Under the pieces are notes generated by a model. That model did no database searches, was not told the DNA's origin, and saw nothing but the letters and a program-made list of their open reading frames with translations. Position numbers and translations under genes: made by a program. From assembly GCF_027359395.1 (NCBI RefSeq), contig NZ_CP114778.1:1550001-1614000 (forward strand): DNA of 64,000 bases, in the 5' to 3' direction. How positions within the stretch are numbered: position 1 is the stretch's first letter; each line of letters begins with the position of its first letter. Below are positions 47,018-56,968 of this stretch, one piece after another. Source of the DNA: Prochlorococcus marinus str. MIT 1013 (lineage in GTDB: Bacteria > Cyanobacteriota > Cyanobacteriia > PCC-6307 > Cyanobiaceae).

Positions 47018-47670
47018 TTAAGGCAAATTATTGGTTTACGTGTTATGGAGTTTCCATCTAATGCGATTGCATAAATCCATCGATCATGATTTTGTTCGTA
47101 AACTTTTACTTTGTGACCAAGTTTTTTATGATATGCAAAGGATGATTTATTTTGCCAAATCCATTGGTTAATATTATTTGCTATCTTTCCACTCTGCCAT
47201 TTGATTGCGGCTTCTTTTACTACCCATCTTTTTAGTACTAGCTCTTGAGCTTTGCTTGGAGTTAAATTTTCTATTTCGTAATTCTCGTTTTGAGTGAAAA
47301 AACGTTTTGACAATTTGTGAGCTTGGAACTTTCTATCCATTCTTTCTATATCTACCCCAATTTTTGCTGAGGACCATCCTATTAATAAAGCATCAGAACA
47401 ATGACTCATACTGATATGCCCCCATCCTTCAGCCAATAAAGGCGGTTTACCTGGATAGGCTTTAAGAGGTATATCAAGAGGACCTAAGCCTGTCATGCTG
47501 GACATAGCATGTCTGAGGCAGCCTCTGGAAAAGTGGTAAAGCAACCCTCTCTTTGGTGTTAACATTTTAACCCATTTTTTTTCTTCGCTGGTTATTGGGA
47601 AAAGTTTTGATGGCATCAAAAAAAGCCAAAGACCTAGTACGCTTTTATTGTTTATTTGAGTTGTAATCAT
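47014..47670 (-). CDS. 4'-phosphopantetheinyl transferase (HetI/Sfp type)
   Basis: 218 residues. GVDIE (105-109) and WVVKEAAIK (149-157) are the two metal-binding signatures of Sfp-type transferases, which attach phosphopantetheine to acyl or peptidyl carrier proteins. In Prochlorococcus, with no separate AcpS seen in the window, it may serve fatty acid acyl carrier protein. Its ATG overlaps the divergent ATG of the bcp-like gene within one CATG. Confidence 0.88.
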   Translation of the reverse strand: MITTQINNKSVLGLWLFLMPSKLFPITSEEKKWVKMLTPKRGLLYHFSRGCLRHAMSSMTGLGPLDIPLKAYPGKPPLLAEGWGHISMSHCSDALLIGWSSAKIGVDIERMDRKFQAHKLSKRFFTQNENYEIENLTPSKAQELVLKRWVVKEAAIKWQSGKIANNINQWIWQNKSSFAYHKKLGHKVKVYEQNHDRWIYAIALDGNSITRKPIICLN

Positions 47671-48136
47671 GACTCTTTGTATAGGCCATTATGCACCAGA
47701 TTTCACTCTCCCTAATCAAGATGGTGTTGATATCAGTCTCTCATCATTCAAAGGATCGAGAGTTGTAATTTATTTTTATCCAAAAGACGATACCCCTGGC
47801 TGCACTAAGGAAGCTTGCAGCTTTAGAGATAATTGGGAGTTTTTCAAATCAAACAATATTCAGGTTTTAGGTATTAGTAAGGATGCTTCGAAATCGCATA
47901 TAAAATTTATTGATAAACATAAATTACCTTTTACACTTTTAACTGATAGTGTGCCTTGTCCTGTCGCAACCTTATATCAAAGTTATGGCTTGAAGAAATT
48001 CATGGGTAGAGAATATTATGGAATGATGAGACATACTTTCGTTATAGATGAAGAAGGCAAAGTTGAATTAATATACTTAAAAGTAAAATCAGAAAATATG
48101 GCTAATCAGATTCTCAATGATCTTAAATTGAGTTGA
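47669..48136 (+). CDS. Peroxiredoxin, Bcp/PrxQ type
   Basis: 155 residues. The peroxidatic and resolving cysteines are in DTPGCTKEAC (Cys45 and Cys50), the spacing of the PrxQ/Bcp group with an alpha-2 disulfide. It reduces hydrogen peroxide and alkyl peroxides with thioredoxin. Starts within the start codon of the divergent PPTase gene; its end overlaps the convergent coaX end by 14 bases. Confidence 0.95.
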   Translation: MTLCIGHYAPDFTLPNQDGVDISLSSFKGSRVVIYFYPKDDTPGCTKEACSFRDNWEFFKSNNIQVLGISKDASKSHIKFIDKHKLPFTLLTDSVPCPVATLYQSYGLKKFMGREYYGMMRHTFVIDEEGKVELIYLKVKSENMANQILNDLKLS

Positions 48137-48824
48137 TTTTTTCGTTTATATCAATCATTCCTTCTAGAACTAGATTTGGACAGTGATTTATATCAATATT
48201 TGTATTTTTAAGTTCATTTAATATGATCGGTGCATCACCTCCGCACATCCATATTGGTAACTTTGTCTCTTCAAAAATTTTCATGATAAATCCTATTAAC
48301 CCATTTATTGAGCCTCTTATCATTGCATTATGAGTCTCGTATTGAAATATTTCAGTTGGGATATTTTTATCAATGGGAGTTTCTAAATTTAATGCACCTT
48401 TTCCCATTGAAGATAATTGAAGTCTGAAACCAGAAATTAGTTGACCACCAGCAAAATCTCCTTTGTTTGTTATCTTTGTGACGCTTAAGATTGTACCTGC
48501 ATCTATGACAAGAAAATCTTGTTCTTTGCTTTTTAAAGATGAGTACTTTTTAAAAGCACTCCATGAAGCAAGAGCTCTATCAATTCCTAAACTAGCTGGA
48601 AGATTGTTTAAGGGAATATCATCTAAAATTATTTTTTTTGAAGGGCATAATTTAATATCCTCAGGGATTGGCCCTACTGAGGCCCAAGTTAATTTAGAAT
48701 AATCTTTATCTTTAAATTCGATTGGATTTGGTGAAGTATGAAAAAATTTCCAATCTTTTTTTATCTTGCTTGCCCAATGCCATCTTGTATTACCAATCAT
48801 TAAGTAATTTTCTTCTGAGTACAC
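48123..48824 (-). CDS. coaX: Type III pantothenate kinase
   Basis: Best start is GTG at 48824 (about 233 residues). A GTG at 48866 would overlap cysH by 28 bases. The core has NYLMIGNTRWHWAS at the phosphate-binding loop, DAGTILSV, FAGGQLISGFRLQLSSM and GGDAPIIL. The usual Asp before IGNT is Met here, a variation I recall in cyanobacterial CoaX but cannot confirm. It performs the first step of CoA synthesis. Confidence 0.85.
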   Translation of the reverse strand: MYSEENYLMIGNTRWHWASKIKKDWKFFHTSPNPIEFKDKDYSKLTWASVGPIPEDIKLCPSKKIILDDIPLNNLPASLGIDRALASWSAFKKYSSLKSKEQDFLVIDAGTILSVTKITNKGDFAGGQLISGFRLQLSSMGKGALNLETPIDKNIPTEIFQYETHNAMIRGSINGLIGFIMKIFEETKLPIWMCGGDAPIILNELKNTNIDINHCPNLVLEGMIDINEKINSI

Positions 48825-48838
48825 GAGTTTATTCCTTG

Positions 48839-49609
48839 TTATTGCGTATTTAAATGGATCCCACACTCTTCACTGAGTCCTCCAAATCTCGTTGACCTTC
48901 CTTTTGTACTAGTATTTTCTGCGTTGCTAGAATGCCAATCCCCTACAGTGGAATAACCCTTTTCAAATAATGGATGTTGAGGTAGTTTATTTTCCTCCAT
49001 GTAATAGAAAATATCTTTTTTAGTCCAGTTTAAAAGTGGTCGGAGAGTTAAACGTTCTCTAATGTAATCAACATGAGACATGGATTTTCTATTAGTAGTT
49101 TGTCCTTTTCTTACTCCGCTTGCCCAGCAGTGAACATTTAGCTCTGAGAAAGCTTTTTCAAGAGGTTCAACCTTCCTAATCTGATGATATTTTTCAAGAT
49201 CTCTTTGTAAACCTGTTTCCCAAAGACGACCATATGAGGCCTCCATTCTTGCTGGGGATATGGGACTTTGGACAACGACTAAATTTAATTCAAATAGGTT
49301 TGTTAATTCTTCTGCGTAATTATAAGTTTCTTTTGGGAGGTAGCCGGTATCAATCCAAATAACTTTTGGCTTTTGATTAGATTTTAATCCCACCGTCATA
49401 TGAAGTAAGACAGCAGATTGGATACCAAAACTGGTTGTTAAGACAAATCTTTCATTAAATTGCTCAAAGCCCCATTTCAGTTGAGCTTGAGAGGAGAGTT
49501 TCTCTAGATCTTTGCTCGTCTCATGAATTGATTTCATCAGATAAGGTTGAGGAAATTGAGCGGCGTTTCTCAAATCATTGGTGTATTTGTCTTTAGATTT
49601 TTTCTTCAT
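48839..49609 (-). CDS. cysH: Phosphoadenylyl-sulfate reductase (PAPS reductase)
   Basis: 256 residues. The P-loop-like LTTSFGIQSAVLLHM, the IDTGYLPKETY strand and the C-terminal EECGIH with the catalytic Cys define the family. It reduces PAPS to sulfite using thioredoxin; the ECGIH motif without extra CC pairs points to the PAPS type rather than APS type. Divergent from the NADH dehydrogenase gene. Confidence 0.93.
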   Translation of the reverse strand: MKKKSKDKYTNDLRNAAQFPQPYLMKSIHETSKDLEKLSSQAQLKWGFEQFNERFVLTTSFGIQSAVLLHMTVGLKSNQKPKVIWIDTGYLPKETYNYAEELTNLFELNLVVVQSPISPARMEASYGRLWETGLQRDLEKYHQIRKVEPLEKAFSELNVHCWASGVRKGQTTNRKSMSHVDYIRERLTLRPLLNWTKKDIFYYMEENKLPQHPLFEKGYSTVGDWHSSNAENTSTKGRSTRFGGLSEECGIHLNTQ

Positions 49610-49680
49610 GTTTGAGCTTTGAATGCCGAATTAGTCAAAGTTTGTTTAGGGTCTTTGAAATCATCTTAGATCTAGTCCCT

Positions 49681-50853
49681 ATGGACTTGAACAATTTGAA
49701 ATCTGATCCAATTGTTGTTGTTGGTGGCGGCTTTGGAGGCCTCTCTACTGTCCATGCATTATTAGCTCGATCAGATGAAACACCAATCATTTTGATTGAT
49801 CACAGCCCAAGATTTCTATTTAAGCCATTGCTTTATGAATTATTAAGTGGTGAGCTTGAATTATGGGAGGTTGCACCTAAATATTCTGCTTTAGCTTCAG
49901 AATTAGGATTTGTTTTTTTACAGGAGAATGTTATTGAGGTTGATGAATTCGAAAGAAAGTTAATTACTTCATCTGAGACTGAAGTGAAATACTCTCAACT
50001 TGTAATAAGTACAGGTGTAACAACTGATTATTCTCTTGTCGAAGGTTTGAATGAACATGCGTATGGTTTTTCTAATTTAAATGACCTCCAAAAAATCAAA
50101 GAGTTAATAACTTCAATCAATAATTCCTCTAATTTCACAAATCCATTGGTGATCGCTGGAGCAGGACCAACTGGTGTTGAACTTGCATGTAAATTATCTG
50201 ATTTAGTTAAAAATAGAGTAGAAATATATTTAGTTGATAAAGGTAATAAAATTTTATCTAAATCTAAATCTTTTAATAGGGAAAAAGCAATAAATGCAAT
50301 TGCTGAGAGAAATATCAAGATTTACTTGGAACATTATATTGAAGCAATAAATGAGAATATTATAGAATGTTCTACTGTTCATGCCGAAAGAAATAATTCC
50401 TTAAAAATTAATTATTCAGGCTTAATATGGACTGCTGGATTAAGACCTTCTAGATTAAACCTAATAGATAATCTTTTAGATGAAAATAAGAAGATTAAAG
50501 TAAACGAATTTTTGCAAATAAACGAATATCACAATATTTTTTTTGTTGGTGATATCGCATTTTGTGAAAACTATCCTTTTCCTTCCTCGGCTCAAGTGGC
50601 TATGCAGCAGGGTTATTTAACAGCTCAGAATATTATTTCTCTTAGAAAGGGAAATAAACTTAAATCATTTCAATATGAAGATCTTGGGGAAATGTTGAGT
50701 CTGGGTATCAGTAATGCATCTATCACTGGATATGGAATCACTTTGGCAGGACCTCTTGCTTTTGAAATAAGGCGTTTAGCATATTTAGTGCGAATGCCGG
50801 GTTTTTCTTTATCTTTAAAATCCGCAGGATCATGGTTATTTAGTAAAAAATAA
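49681..50853 (+). CDS. Type II NADH dehydrogenase (NDH-2)
   Basis: From ATG at 49681, 390 residues; a TTG start at 49612 would add 23. VVVGGGFGGLSTVHA near residue 14 is the FAD fold, AGAGPTGVELACKL the NADH fold and IFFVGDIAFCENYPFPSSAQ the FAD C-terminal motif. It oxidises NADH with plastoquinone without pumping protons. Cyanobacteria carry several ndb genes with roles in redox sensing; which one this is cannot be told. Confidence 0.9.
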   Translation: MDLNNLKSDPIVVVGGGFGGLSTVHALLARSDETPIILIDHSPRFLFKPLLYELLSGELELWEVAPKYSALASELGFVFLQENVIEVDEFERKLITSSETEVKYSQLVISTGVTTDYSLVEGLNEHAYGFSNLNDLQKIKELITSINNSSNFTNPLVIAGAGPTGVELACKLSDLVKNRVEIYLVDKGNKILSKSKSFNREKAINAIAERNIKIYLEHYIEAINENIIECSTVHAERNNSLKINYSGLIWTAGLRPSRLNLIDNLLDENKKIKVNEFLQINEYHNIFFVGDIAFCENYPFPSSAQVAMQQGYLTAQNIISLRKGNKLKSFQYEDLGEMLSLGISNASITGYGITLAGPLAFEIRRLAYLVRMPGFSLSLKSAGSWLFSKK

Positions 50854-50952
50854 TGAATCGTTTATTTTCTGAATATCCTTAGATCCTTTTCACAGTATTC
50901 TTAAAATTAATACTTGGACATAGTCAGTTGAACAGGTTATTAATTAAAGAAT

Positions 50953-52770
50953 ATGAATGAGATATTAACTGTTTTAGAGAATCCTAAAGCTGTCATAACT
51001 TTGGCAGTATTGATTATTGCAGTTTTTTTGTTCGTAAGTAGTGCTTTGGCTCCTGAACTTACTGGGCTTTTGAGCGTTGCATTATTGATGGCTACAGGAG
51101 TTCTTTCTCCTCAAAAAGCATTGGCTGGTTTTGGAAGCCCTGCTTTGATTACATTGATGGGGTTATTTGCAGTCTCTGCTGCACTTTTTAAAAGTGGTGC
51201 CCTTGATCGTTTAAGAGAGTTAATTGCTTCTGAAAGTATTCGAACTCCTCGCAGATTAATAGCTTTGCTTGGATTAGTTGTTGCTCCTGTTTCAGGTGTA
51301 GTCCCCAATACGCCTGTAGTTGCTTCACTTTTGCCAGTAATCGAAGCGTGGTGCATTAAGCGAAAACTATCTCCATCTCGTGTATTGCTACCATTATCTT
51401 TCGCGACGGTTTTGGGTGGAACTTTAACTCTTTTAGGTAGTTCAGTGAATTTGTTGGTCAGCGATATTAGTGATCAACTTGGCTACGGTTCTTTTGATCT
51501 ATTTACGTTTACGGCAATAGGAGTGCCTATATGGCTATTTGGGACAGCATATATGTTGTTAGCTCCACAATCTCTACTACCTGATAGAGGGAAGATTAGT
51601 TCTGAGTATGGAGGCAGTTCGGATCAGACAGGTTATTTTACGGAAGTTACAATTCCGTCTGATTCTGAACTTGTTGGACATTCATTGAGAAATAGCCGTT
51701 TACAAAGAAGATTTGATGTTGATGTTTTGGAAATACAGCGAGAAAATGAAATACTTTTACCACCCTTAGCTGATCGTATAATTCATTCTGGCGATCGCTT
51801 GTTGATAAGAATTACTCGCTCCGATCTTTTGCGTTTAAAACAAGAGCATACTGTTCAGTTAAATAAAAACTTAAATATTGAAAAAAATTTTTTTCTGTCC
51901 AATGTTGATGAAAGCCAACAAACTGTAGAGGTTCTTCTGCCAGCTGGTTCAACCTTGGCTGGTGCAAGTTTGCGTGAATTGCGATTTAGACAAAGACACA
52001 ATGCCACTGTTTTAGCTTTAAGACGAGGTCAGCAAACTGTTCAAGAACGATTGGGTCAAGCAATTTTAAGAGAAGGAGACGTATTACTCCTACAAGCTCC
52101 TAGAGATTCAATTCGAGGGTTACAAGATAGTAATGACCTTCTGGTTTTAGATCAATTTGACAATGATATACCTACTGTTACAAGAAAACCGATAGCAATT
52201 GGCATCGCTATCGCTATGTTGATCATTCCCTCAATTACTGATTTGCCTTTAGTAGCTTCTGTTTTAATGGCAGTAATTGGGATGGTGTGGGGTGGATGTT
52301 TAAGGCCCGCAGAGGTCCAAAGATCAATTCGACTTGATGTAATCCTTTTGCTTGGATCTCTTTCTAGTTTTAGTGTTGCCATGCAGACCACTGGCCTTGC
52401 TGATGCTTTTGCAAATATTTTAATTTTTATATTGCAAGATTTACCTAATTACACTGCTTTACTAGTTATTTTTCTTTCGACTACTATTTTTACTCAATTT
52501 GTTAGTAACGCTGCATCGGTAGCTCTTTTAGCACCAATAGCTGTTCAATTGGCGCCAAGCATGGGCCTACCTCCTTTGGCTTTATTGATAACAGTTCTTT
52601 TTGGTGCGAGTCAATCTTTTCTTACTCCTATGGGGTATCAGACAAATCTGATGGTATTTGGACCTGGGCGTTATCAGTTTTTAGATGTAACTAGATACGG
52701 AGCTGGTTTGACAATTTTGATGACGTTTCTTGTCCCTTGGTTGATTTTATTAAAGTATAGTATTTATTAA
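50953..52770 (+). CDS. SLC13/DASS-type permease with two RCK-C domains
   Basis: 605 residues. Eleven or so hydrophobic helices in two halves flank two TrkA-C (RCK_C) domains at about residues 220-300 and 315-395, with VPNTPVVASLLPVIE and VSNAASVALLAPIAVQLAPS signatures. This is the bacterial SLC13 anion symporter type (sulfate, dicarboxylate); some cyanobacterial relatives are low-affinity sulfate or Na-dependent transporters. It precedes the Ktr genes by about 90 bases. Confidence 0.9.
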   Translation: MNEILTVLENPKAVITLAVLIIAVFLFVSSALAPELTGLLSVALLMATGVLSPQKALAGFGSPALITLMGLFAVSAALFKSGALDRLRELIASESIRTPRRLIALLGLVVAPVSGVVPNTPVVASLLPVIEAWCIKRKLSPSRVLLPLSFATVLGGTLTLLGSSVNLLVSDISDQLGYGSFDLFTFTAIGVPIWLFGTAYMLLAPQSLLPDRGKISSEYGGSSDQTGYFTEVTIPSDSELVGHSLRNSRLQRRFDVDVLEIQRENEILLPPLADRIIHSGDRLLIRITRSDLLRLKQEHTVQLNKNLNIEKNFFLSNVDESQQTVEVLLPAGSTLAGASLRELRFRQRHNATVLALRRGQQTVQERLGQAILREGDVLLLQAPRDSIRGLQDSNDLLVLDQFDNDIPTVTRKPIAIGIAIAMLIIPSITDLPLVASVLMAVIGMVWGGCLRPAEVQRSIRLDVILLLGSLSSFSVAMQTTGLADAFANILIFILQDLPNYTALLVIFLSTTIFTQFVSNAASVALLAPIAVQLAPSMGLPPLALLITVLFGASQSFLTPMGYQTNLMVFGPGRYQFLDVTRYGAGLTILMTFLVPWLILLKYSIY

Positions 52771-52861
52771 ATATCTGGAATATGACTATTAACCTAGTTG
52801 AGATTTTGGAGCTTGCATTTGATTTTGATTATTTAACCTTTTCAGAATTAGTCTCTATCTA

Positions 52862-54259
52862 TTGTCAAAGAAAGTGAGTATTAGGCAAGAAACTTATAGA
52901 AGGCTTACTGTTCCACAGTTCACTGTGGTAACAGGATTAATTGTGATTACTTGTGGAACGTTATTATTAGCGACTCCTATTTGTTCTAATTCAAGTGTAG
53001 GCCTATGGGAGGCATTATTTACTGCAACTTCTGCTGTCACAGTTACGGGATTGTCAATTATTGATGTAGGGCTAGATTTGACATTTTTTGGACAACTAAT
53101 TTTGGCAATTATGTTACTAATTGGTGGCCTAGGCTTGATGGCAATTACTACATTTTTACAGGGCTTTATTGTTAGTGGAACAGAATTGAAAACACGACTT
53201 GATAGAGGAAAAACCTTGGATGAATTTGGAGTAGGTGGTGTTGGAACAACTTTTAAAGGAATAGCTATAACAGCAGCTATACTTATTTGTTTAGGCGCTG
53301 TTACTTTATATTTTTTTGGCTTTAATAATATAACTAACTCAAGCGATAGGATTTGGGCATCAGTTTTTCATAGTATCTCTGCCTATAACAATGCAGGCTT
53401 CAGTTTGTGGACTAACAGTTTACAAGATTATAGAAACAACTGGGTCGTGAACTTTGTTTTAATTGTCTTAATTGTATTAGGTGGTTTTGGATGGAGAGTG
53501 ACAAATGATATTTGGATAAATCGTAGATCATTAAAATTAAGAAACTTAAGTCTTCATACACGCTTAGTAATTAGATCCTCTTTCATATTAATTTGCCTGG
53601 GTTTTTTGGGTTTAATTTTTACTGAATCATTAGCTAGGGGTAGTTTCTTTTCATTAATTGATTTTGACGATCGTATGTTAACTGCTTTATTTACCTCTGT
53701 TAGTGCTCGAACTGCAGGCTTTACGAATTTGCCGATATCAGTCGAAAGTGTCTCTGATTCAGGTCTTCTATTGATCATGTTTCTAATGTTTATTGGGGCA
53801 AGTCCTGGTGGTACTGGAGGAGGGATTAAGACCACAACTATTGCTGCATTAATGGCGACTACAAGAGCAACTTTGCGAGGTCAAAATGAAATTATTATTC
53901 GTAATCGTCAAATATCTGACAAGGTAGTTCTCAAAGCTGTTGGAATAACAGTTGGTTCATTTTTATTTGTATTAATTATGGCCCTGTTATTAAGCTTAAG
54001 TAATGGATTCAATGTTGGAGACAATTTTTCATTTTTAGAAATGCTTTTTACATGTATTTCTGCCTTTGCGACCGTAGGTTTCGATCTTGGTGTTACATCT
54101 GAGCTAGGACATCTAGGTCAATTAATACTTATTATAGGGATGTTTGTTGGCAGGCTAGGTATCCTTTTATTCTTGAGCGCTATATGGCAAGCTCTTTATA
54201 AGAGCAAGCTTCAACATCGTAATCGAATTGGGTACCCGAGGGAGGATCTCTATGTTTAA
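52862..54259 (+). CDS. K+ transporter, TrkH/KtrB family
   Basis: 465 residues from TTG. Repeated membrane-pore-membrane units contain ATSAVTVTGLSIID, AYNNAGFSLWTN, SARTAGFTNLPI and FATVGFDLGVTS with the conserved glycine selectivity positions. This is the KtrB pore. It precedes the KtrA gene by 12 bases. In cyanobacteria KtrABE is a sodium-dependent potassium uptake system; ktrE is not adjacent. Confidence 0.95.
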   Translation: MSKKVSIRQETYRRLTVPQFTVVTGLIVITCGTLLLATPICSNSSVGLWEALFTATSAVTVTGLSIIDVGLDLTFFGQLILAIMLLIGGLGLMAITTFLQGFIVSGTELKTRLDRGKTLDEFGVGGVGTTFKGIAITAAILICLGAVTLYFFGFNNITNSSDRIWASVFHSISAYNNAGFSLWTNSLQDYRNNWVVNFVLIVLIVLGGFGWRVTNDIWINRRSLKLRNLSLHTRLVIRSSFILICLGFLGLIFTESLARGSFFSLIDFDDRMLTALFTSVSARTAGFTNLPISVESVSDSGLLLIMFLMFIGASPGGTGGGIKTTTIAALMATTRATLRGQNEIIIRNRQISDKVVLKAVGITVGSFLFVLIMALLLSLSNGFNVGDNFSFLEMLFTCISAFATVGFDLGVTSELGHLGQLILIIGMFVGRLGILLFLSAIWQALYKSKLQHRNRIGYPREDLYV

Positions 54260-54271
54260 GGAGGACAAATC

Positions 54272-54976
54272 ATGAGTGATTGGTGGCAATGGTCTCCCAT
54301 AAAAGCAAATCAGAAACTAGGTTTTGCTGTGGTAGGAATTGGTCGTTTTGGAAGCGCGGTCTGTAGAGAACTATTGAGAAATGGAGCTGATGTTTTAGCT
54401 GTTGATTCATCAGAAAAGGCCATAGAGGAATTACGTCAACTCGAGCCAACAATTGAAGCAAGGGTGGTTGATTCAACTGATGAAGAGTCTATGAAAGAGG
54501 CAGGTGTTCTTGAGATGGGGACTGTTGTAGTAGGTATTAGTGAGCCAATTGAGGCAAGTATTACGACAACTCTGATTGCTAAAGATACAGAGGGAAGTTT
54601 AGTGAAGCAGGTTATTGCTAGAGCAACAAGTGATCTGCATGAAAAAATGCTAAAAAGGGTTGGTGCTGATCGGGTTGTTTTCCCTTCAAGAATGCAAGGA
54701 GAAAGATTGGGTTTGGAATTGGTCAGACCTAATTTAATTGAAAGACTAGAACTCGATGATAAAACTGGTATTGATGAGATTAAAGTGCCTGAGGTATTTG
54801 TAGGCCGTTCTTTAAGAGACTTGAACCTTAGAAAAAATTATTTTGTCAACGTTTTAGCAGCTGGTCCAGCTCAATTACTAACGGTCAACCCTCCAGCGAA
54901 ATATATTTTAGAAAAAGACCATGTTCTTGTAGTTATGGGTTCAATGGAAGATCTTCAAAAGCTACCTCAAACTTAA
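54272..54976 (+). CDS. K+ transporter regulatory subunit, KtrA/TrkA family
   Basis: 234 residues. N-terminal RCK_N with VVGIGRFGSAV (GxGxxG, residues 22-27) binds nucleotide; C-terminal RCK_C lies at about 160-230. It gates the KtrB pore. It is preceded by GGAGGACAAATC, an excellent ribosome site. Followed three bases later by anmK. Confidence 0.95.
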   Translation: MSDWWQWSPIKANQKLGFAVVGIGRFGSAVCRELLRNGADVLAVDSSEKAIEELRQLEPTIEARVVDSTDEESMKEAGVLEMGTVVVGISEPIEASITTTLIAKDTEGSLVKQVIARATSDLHEKMLKRVGADRVVFPSRMQGERLGLELVRPNLIERLELDDKTGIDEIKVPEVFVGRSLRDLNLRKNYFVNVLAAGPAQLLTVNPPAKYILEKDHVLVVMGSMEDLQKLPQT

Positions 54977-54979
54977 TTT

Positions 54980-56116
54980 ATGCGTGTATTGGGGTTGATG
55001 AGTGGTACTAGTGCTGATGGAATAGATGCAGTTTTAGTTGAATTTAAAGGTGACCCTTCAAAGCCAAAATGGAAAATTTTAAATACAGCTTCTTATGAAT
55101 ATCCTTCCTCAACCAGAGAAAAAATAATACAAGTTGGTCAAGGATTAAAAATTAGTAGCAAAGATTGGCTTGAGTTGGCCGAGGAAATAACTGAATTAAA
55201 TGCTTTTGCAGCAAGGGTTTGTGATCCTGATTCAACCGCACAGGTTGTTGGATGTCACGGACAAACTTTATTTCATAGAGGTGTAAAAAAATCTCAAAGA
55301 GGAGGAAGTCTGCAAATTCTTTTAGGACCTTTACTTGCAAATCTTTTAGATCAAATTGTTATTTATGATTTCAGATCAAAGGATATTGCTTCAGGTGGTC
55401 ATGGTGCTCCTTTGGTAGCGTTAGTCGATGAAGCCTTAGTTGGAAGACTATACGGATGGAGAGGAGTTCTAAACCTTGGTGGCATTGCTAATCTTACAAT
55501 TATTCCACCTATAACTGGAATTGATAAAACTGCTGAATGCTTAGGCTGGGATTGCGGACCAGCTAATTCTTTGATTGATTTAGCTATTAACGAAAGTACT
55601 AATTCATCTTTAAAGTTTGACCAGGAAGGATTATTAGCATCTCTAGGGATACCTAAACTAGCAATCATAGAAAAGTGGTTGCGGGATCCTTTTTTTCATT
55701 TAGAACCTCCCCGATCTACAGGCAGAGAGCAATTTGGTTCTCAAGATTTACAAAGGAGGAAAAAGGAATTGGGTAATATATCAACAGAAGATTTACTGTC
55801 CACATTAACTACATTTACTGCATCAATAATCTCTCAAGATTTAGATAATCTTTTTAGGCTTAAAAATATACGTCTGATTGACCTTTTGGTTGCTGGAGGC
55901 GGAACTAAAAATTTATTTTTAATGAGGCAACTAGAGCAACAATGTTGTGGTGTAACTGTCCGTCAAATAAATGAAATTGGTATGCCATCACAGTATAGGG
56001 AGGCACTTGTCTTTGCAACTTTATCTTGGTGGAATTTTTTAGGGAAAAAGGTTAATCCTAAGTACGTAACAGGAGCAAATAAATCTATTTTATATGGAGT
56101 ACGAGTCGATCCTTGA
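54980..56116 (+). CDS. anmK: Anhydro-N-acetylmuramic acid kinase
   Basis: 378 residues. [18 protein letters not shown] is the N-terminal ATP motif; [21 protein letters not shown] and [10 protein letters not shown] follow, with [10 protein letters not shown] near the C-terminus. It phosphorylates and hydrolyses anhydroMurNAc from peptidoglycan recycling. Convergent with the RHH gene, 18 bases apart. Confidence 0.96.
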   Translation: MRVLGLMSGTSADGIDAVLVEFKGDPSKPKWKILNTASYEYPSSTREKIIQVGQGLKISSKDWLELAEEITELNAFAARVCDPDSTAQVVGCHGQTLFHRGVKKSQRGGSLQILLGPLLANLLDQIVIYDFRSKDIASGGHGAPLVALVDEALVGRLYGWRGVLNLGGIANLTIIPPITGIDKTAECLGWDCGPANSLIDLAINESTNSSLKFDQEGLLASLGIPKLAIIEKWLRDPFFHLEPPRSTGREQFGSQDLQRRKKELGNISTEDLLSTLTTFTASIISQDLDNLFRLKNIRLIDLLVAGGGTKNLFLMRQLEQQCCGVTVRQINEIGMPSQYREALVFATLSWWNFLGKKVNPKYVTGANKSILYGVRVDP

Positions 56117-56134
56117 TGTTAATTGATTTAATAG

Positions 56135-56437
56135 TTAATTTCTTTTAAATCTTAATCTTTTTGGAATACCTTTTAGTCTTTGTGTTTTTTGTTTTTCTAA
56201 TGATTTTATAAAATTTTGTGTTTTTGTTTTTTTTGTTTCTAATTCATTAGATGCTGAACCTTCTTTTAACTCGTGATTTTTAACTCCTTCTTGAATTAAA
56301 ACTTTGGCCATATTGCTCACAGTTCTAGATTCTGTTTCGGCTAATGCTGACAATTTTTCACATAAATCTTCTGGTAGAACAACTTGTATGCGAGGCGATT
56401 TTTGCTTCCCGTTCGATGAGTTTTGACGAGTAGCCAT
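56135..56437 (-). CDS. Ribbon-helix-helix (CopG/Arc-type) regulator
   Basis: 100 residues. The segment RIQVVLPEDLCEKLSALAE then RTVSNMAKVLIQEGV fits a beta strand plus two helices of the RHH DNA-binding fold; the first strand inserts in the major groove. The C-terminal half is charged and probably disordered. It is divergent from the gene at 56576, and palindromes lie between them. Autoregulation is a reasonable inference. No toxin gene is adjacent. Confidence 0.8.
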   Translation of the reverse strand: MATRQNSSNGKQKSPRIQVVLPEDLCEKLSALAETESRTVSNMAKVLIQEGVKNHELKEGSASNELETKKTKTQNFIKSLEKQKTQRLKGIPKRLRFKRN

Positions 56438-56465
56438 GTGGACAAAGAACTACCAAGTAGTAAAT

Positions 56466-56509
56466 AGTGTACACTTATACGTAAGGGTAGTATCCTTGTG
56501 TATGATACT
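56466..56509. promoter_or_regulatory. Candidate operator of the RHH regulator
   Basis: AGTGTACACT at 56466-56475 is a perfect ten-base palindrome. A second inverted pair, AGTATC (56489-56494) and GATACT (56504-56509), is 15 bases downstream. They lie between the divergent genes at 56437 and 56576. A TATGAT near 56501 could be a -10 box. Confidence 0.45.
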
Positions 56510-56575
56510 TGCACATCTGGCTAGTTTTGCCTTGTCAACCTTTACTTAAGTTTTTTGATTTTAAAGGAGTATTTC

Positions 56576-56935
56576 ATGTCTAAGCCAACTCTTCCGCAAA
56601 CATCTCAACCTCTTTCTACAAATGTTGTTGCTGATAAAGGAACTGTAAAACGACAAAGAAGAAAGAGTCTTAATAATGGTAAGAATGGAGATGTTTTAAT
56701 TTCTGCTGTTGTGAGTTCTTATTTATTGACTCATCTGCACCATGTTTTGCAAAGAGCAGAATATGGGGCTAGTAAAGAAGGCAGATCTTCTCATGCTGCT
56801 AACTTCGCTCAACTTCGTAAAGTCCTTTGCATGGATGCTAGAAGCATGAAGGATGCGTCTGCTTTAGGTTTAAAGGAAAGTGATTTAGATATTATGTGCA
56901 ATGAATCTACCGGTTTCGAGACAAAAGCTGCATAA
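56576..56935 (+). CDS. Picocyanobacterial hypothetical protein
   Basis: 119 residues from ATG at 56576; AAAGGAG lies about eight bases before, favouring it over the TTG-type start 21 bases upstream. The N-terminus is polar and basic (TVKRQRRKSLNNGKNGD), then a helical region (ISAVVSSYLLTHLHHVLQRA) and LRKVLCMDARSMKDASALGL. No family recognised. It is divergent from the RHH regulator and followed by the Nif11-like gene 33 bases later. Confidence 0.65.
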   Translation: MSKPTLPQTSQPLSTNVVADKGTVKRQRRKSLNNGKNGDVLISAVVSSYLLTHLHHVLQRAEYGASKEGRSSHAANFAQLRKVLCMDARSMKDASALGLKESDLDIMCNESTGFETKAA

Positions 56936-56968
56936 TTGAATATTGTTTAATTAGTCAATGTTTTTCTC

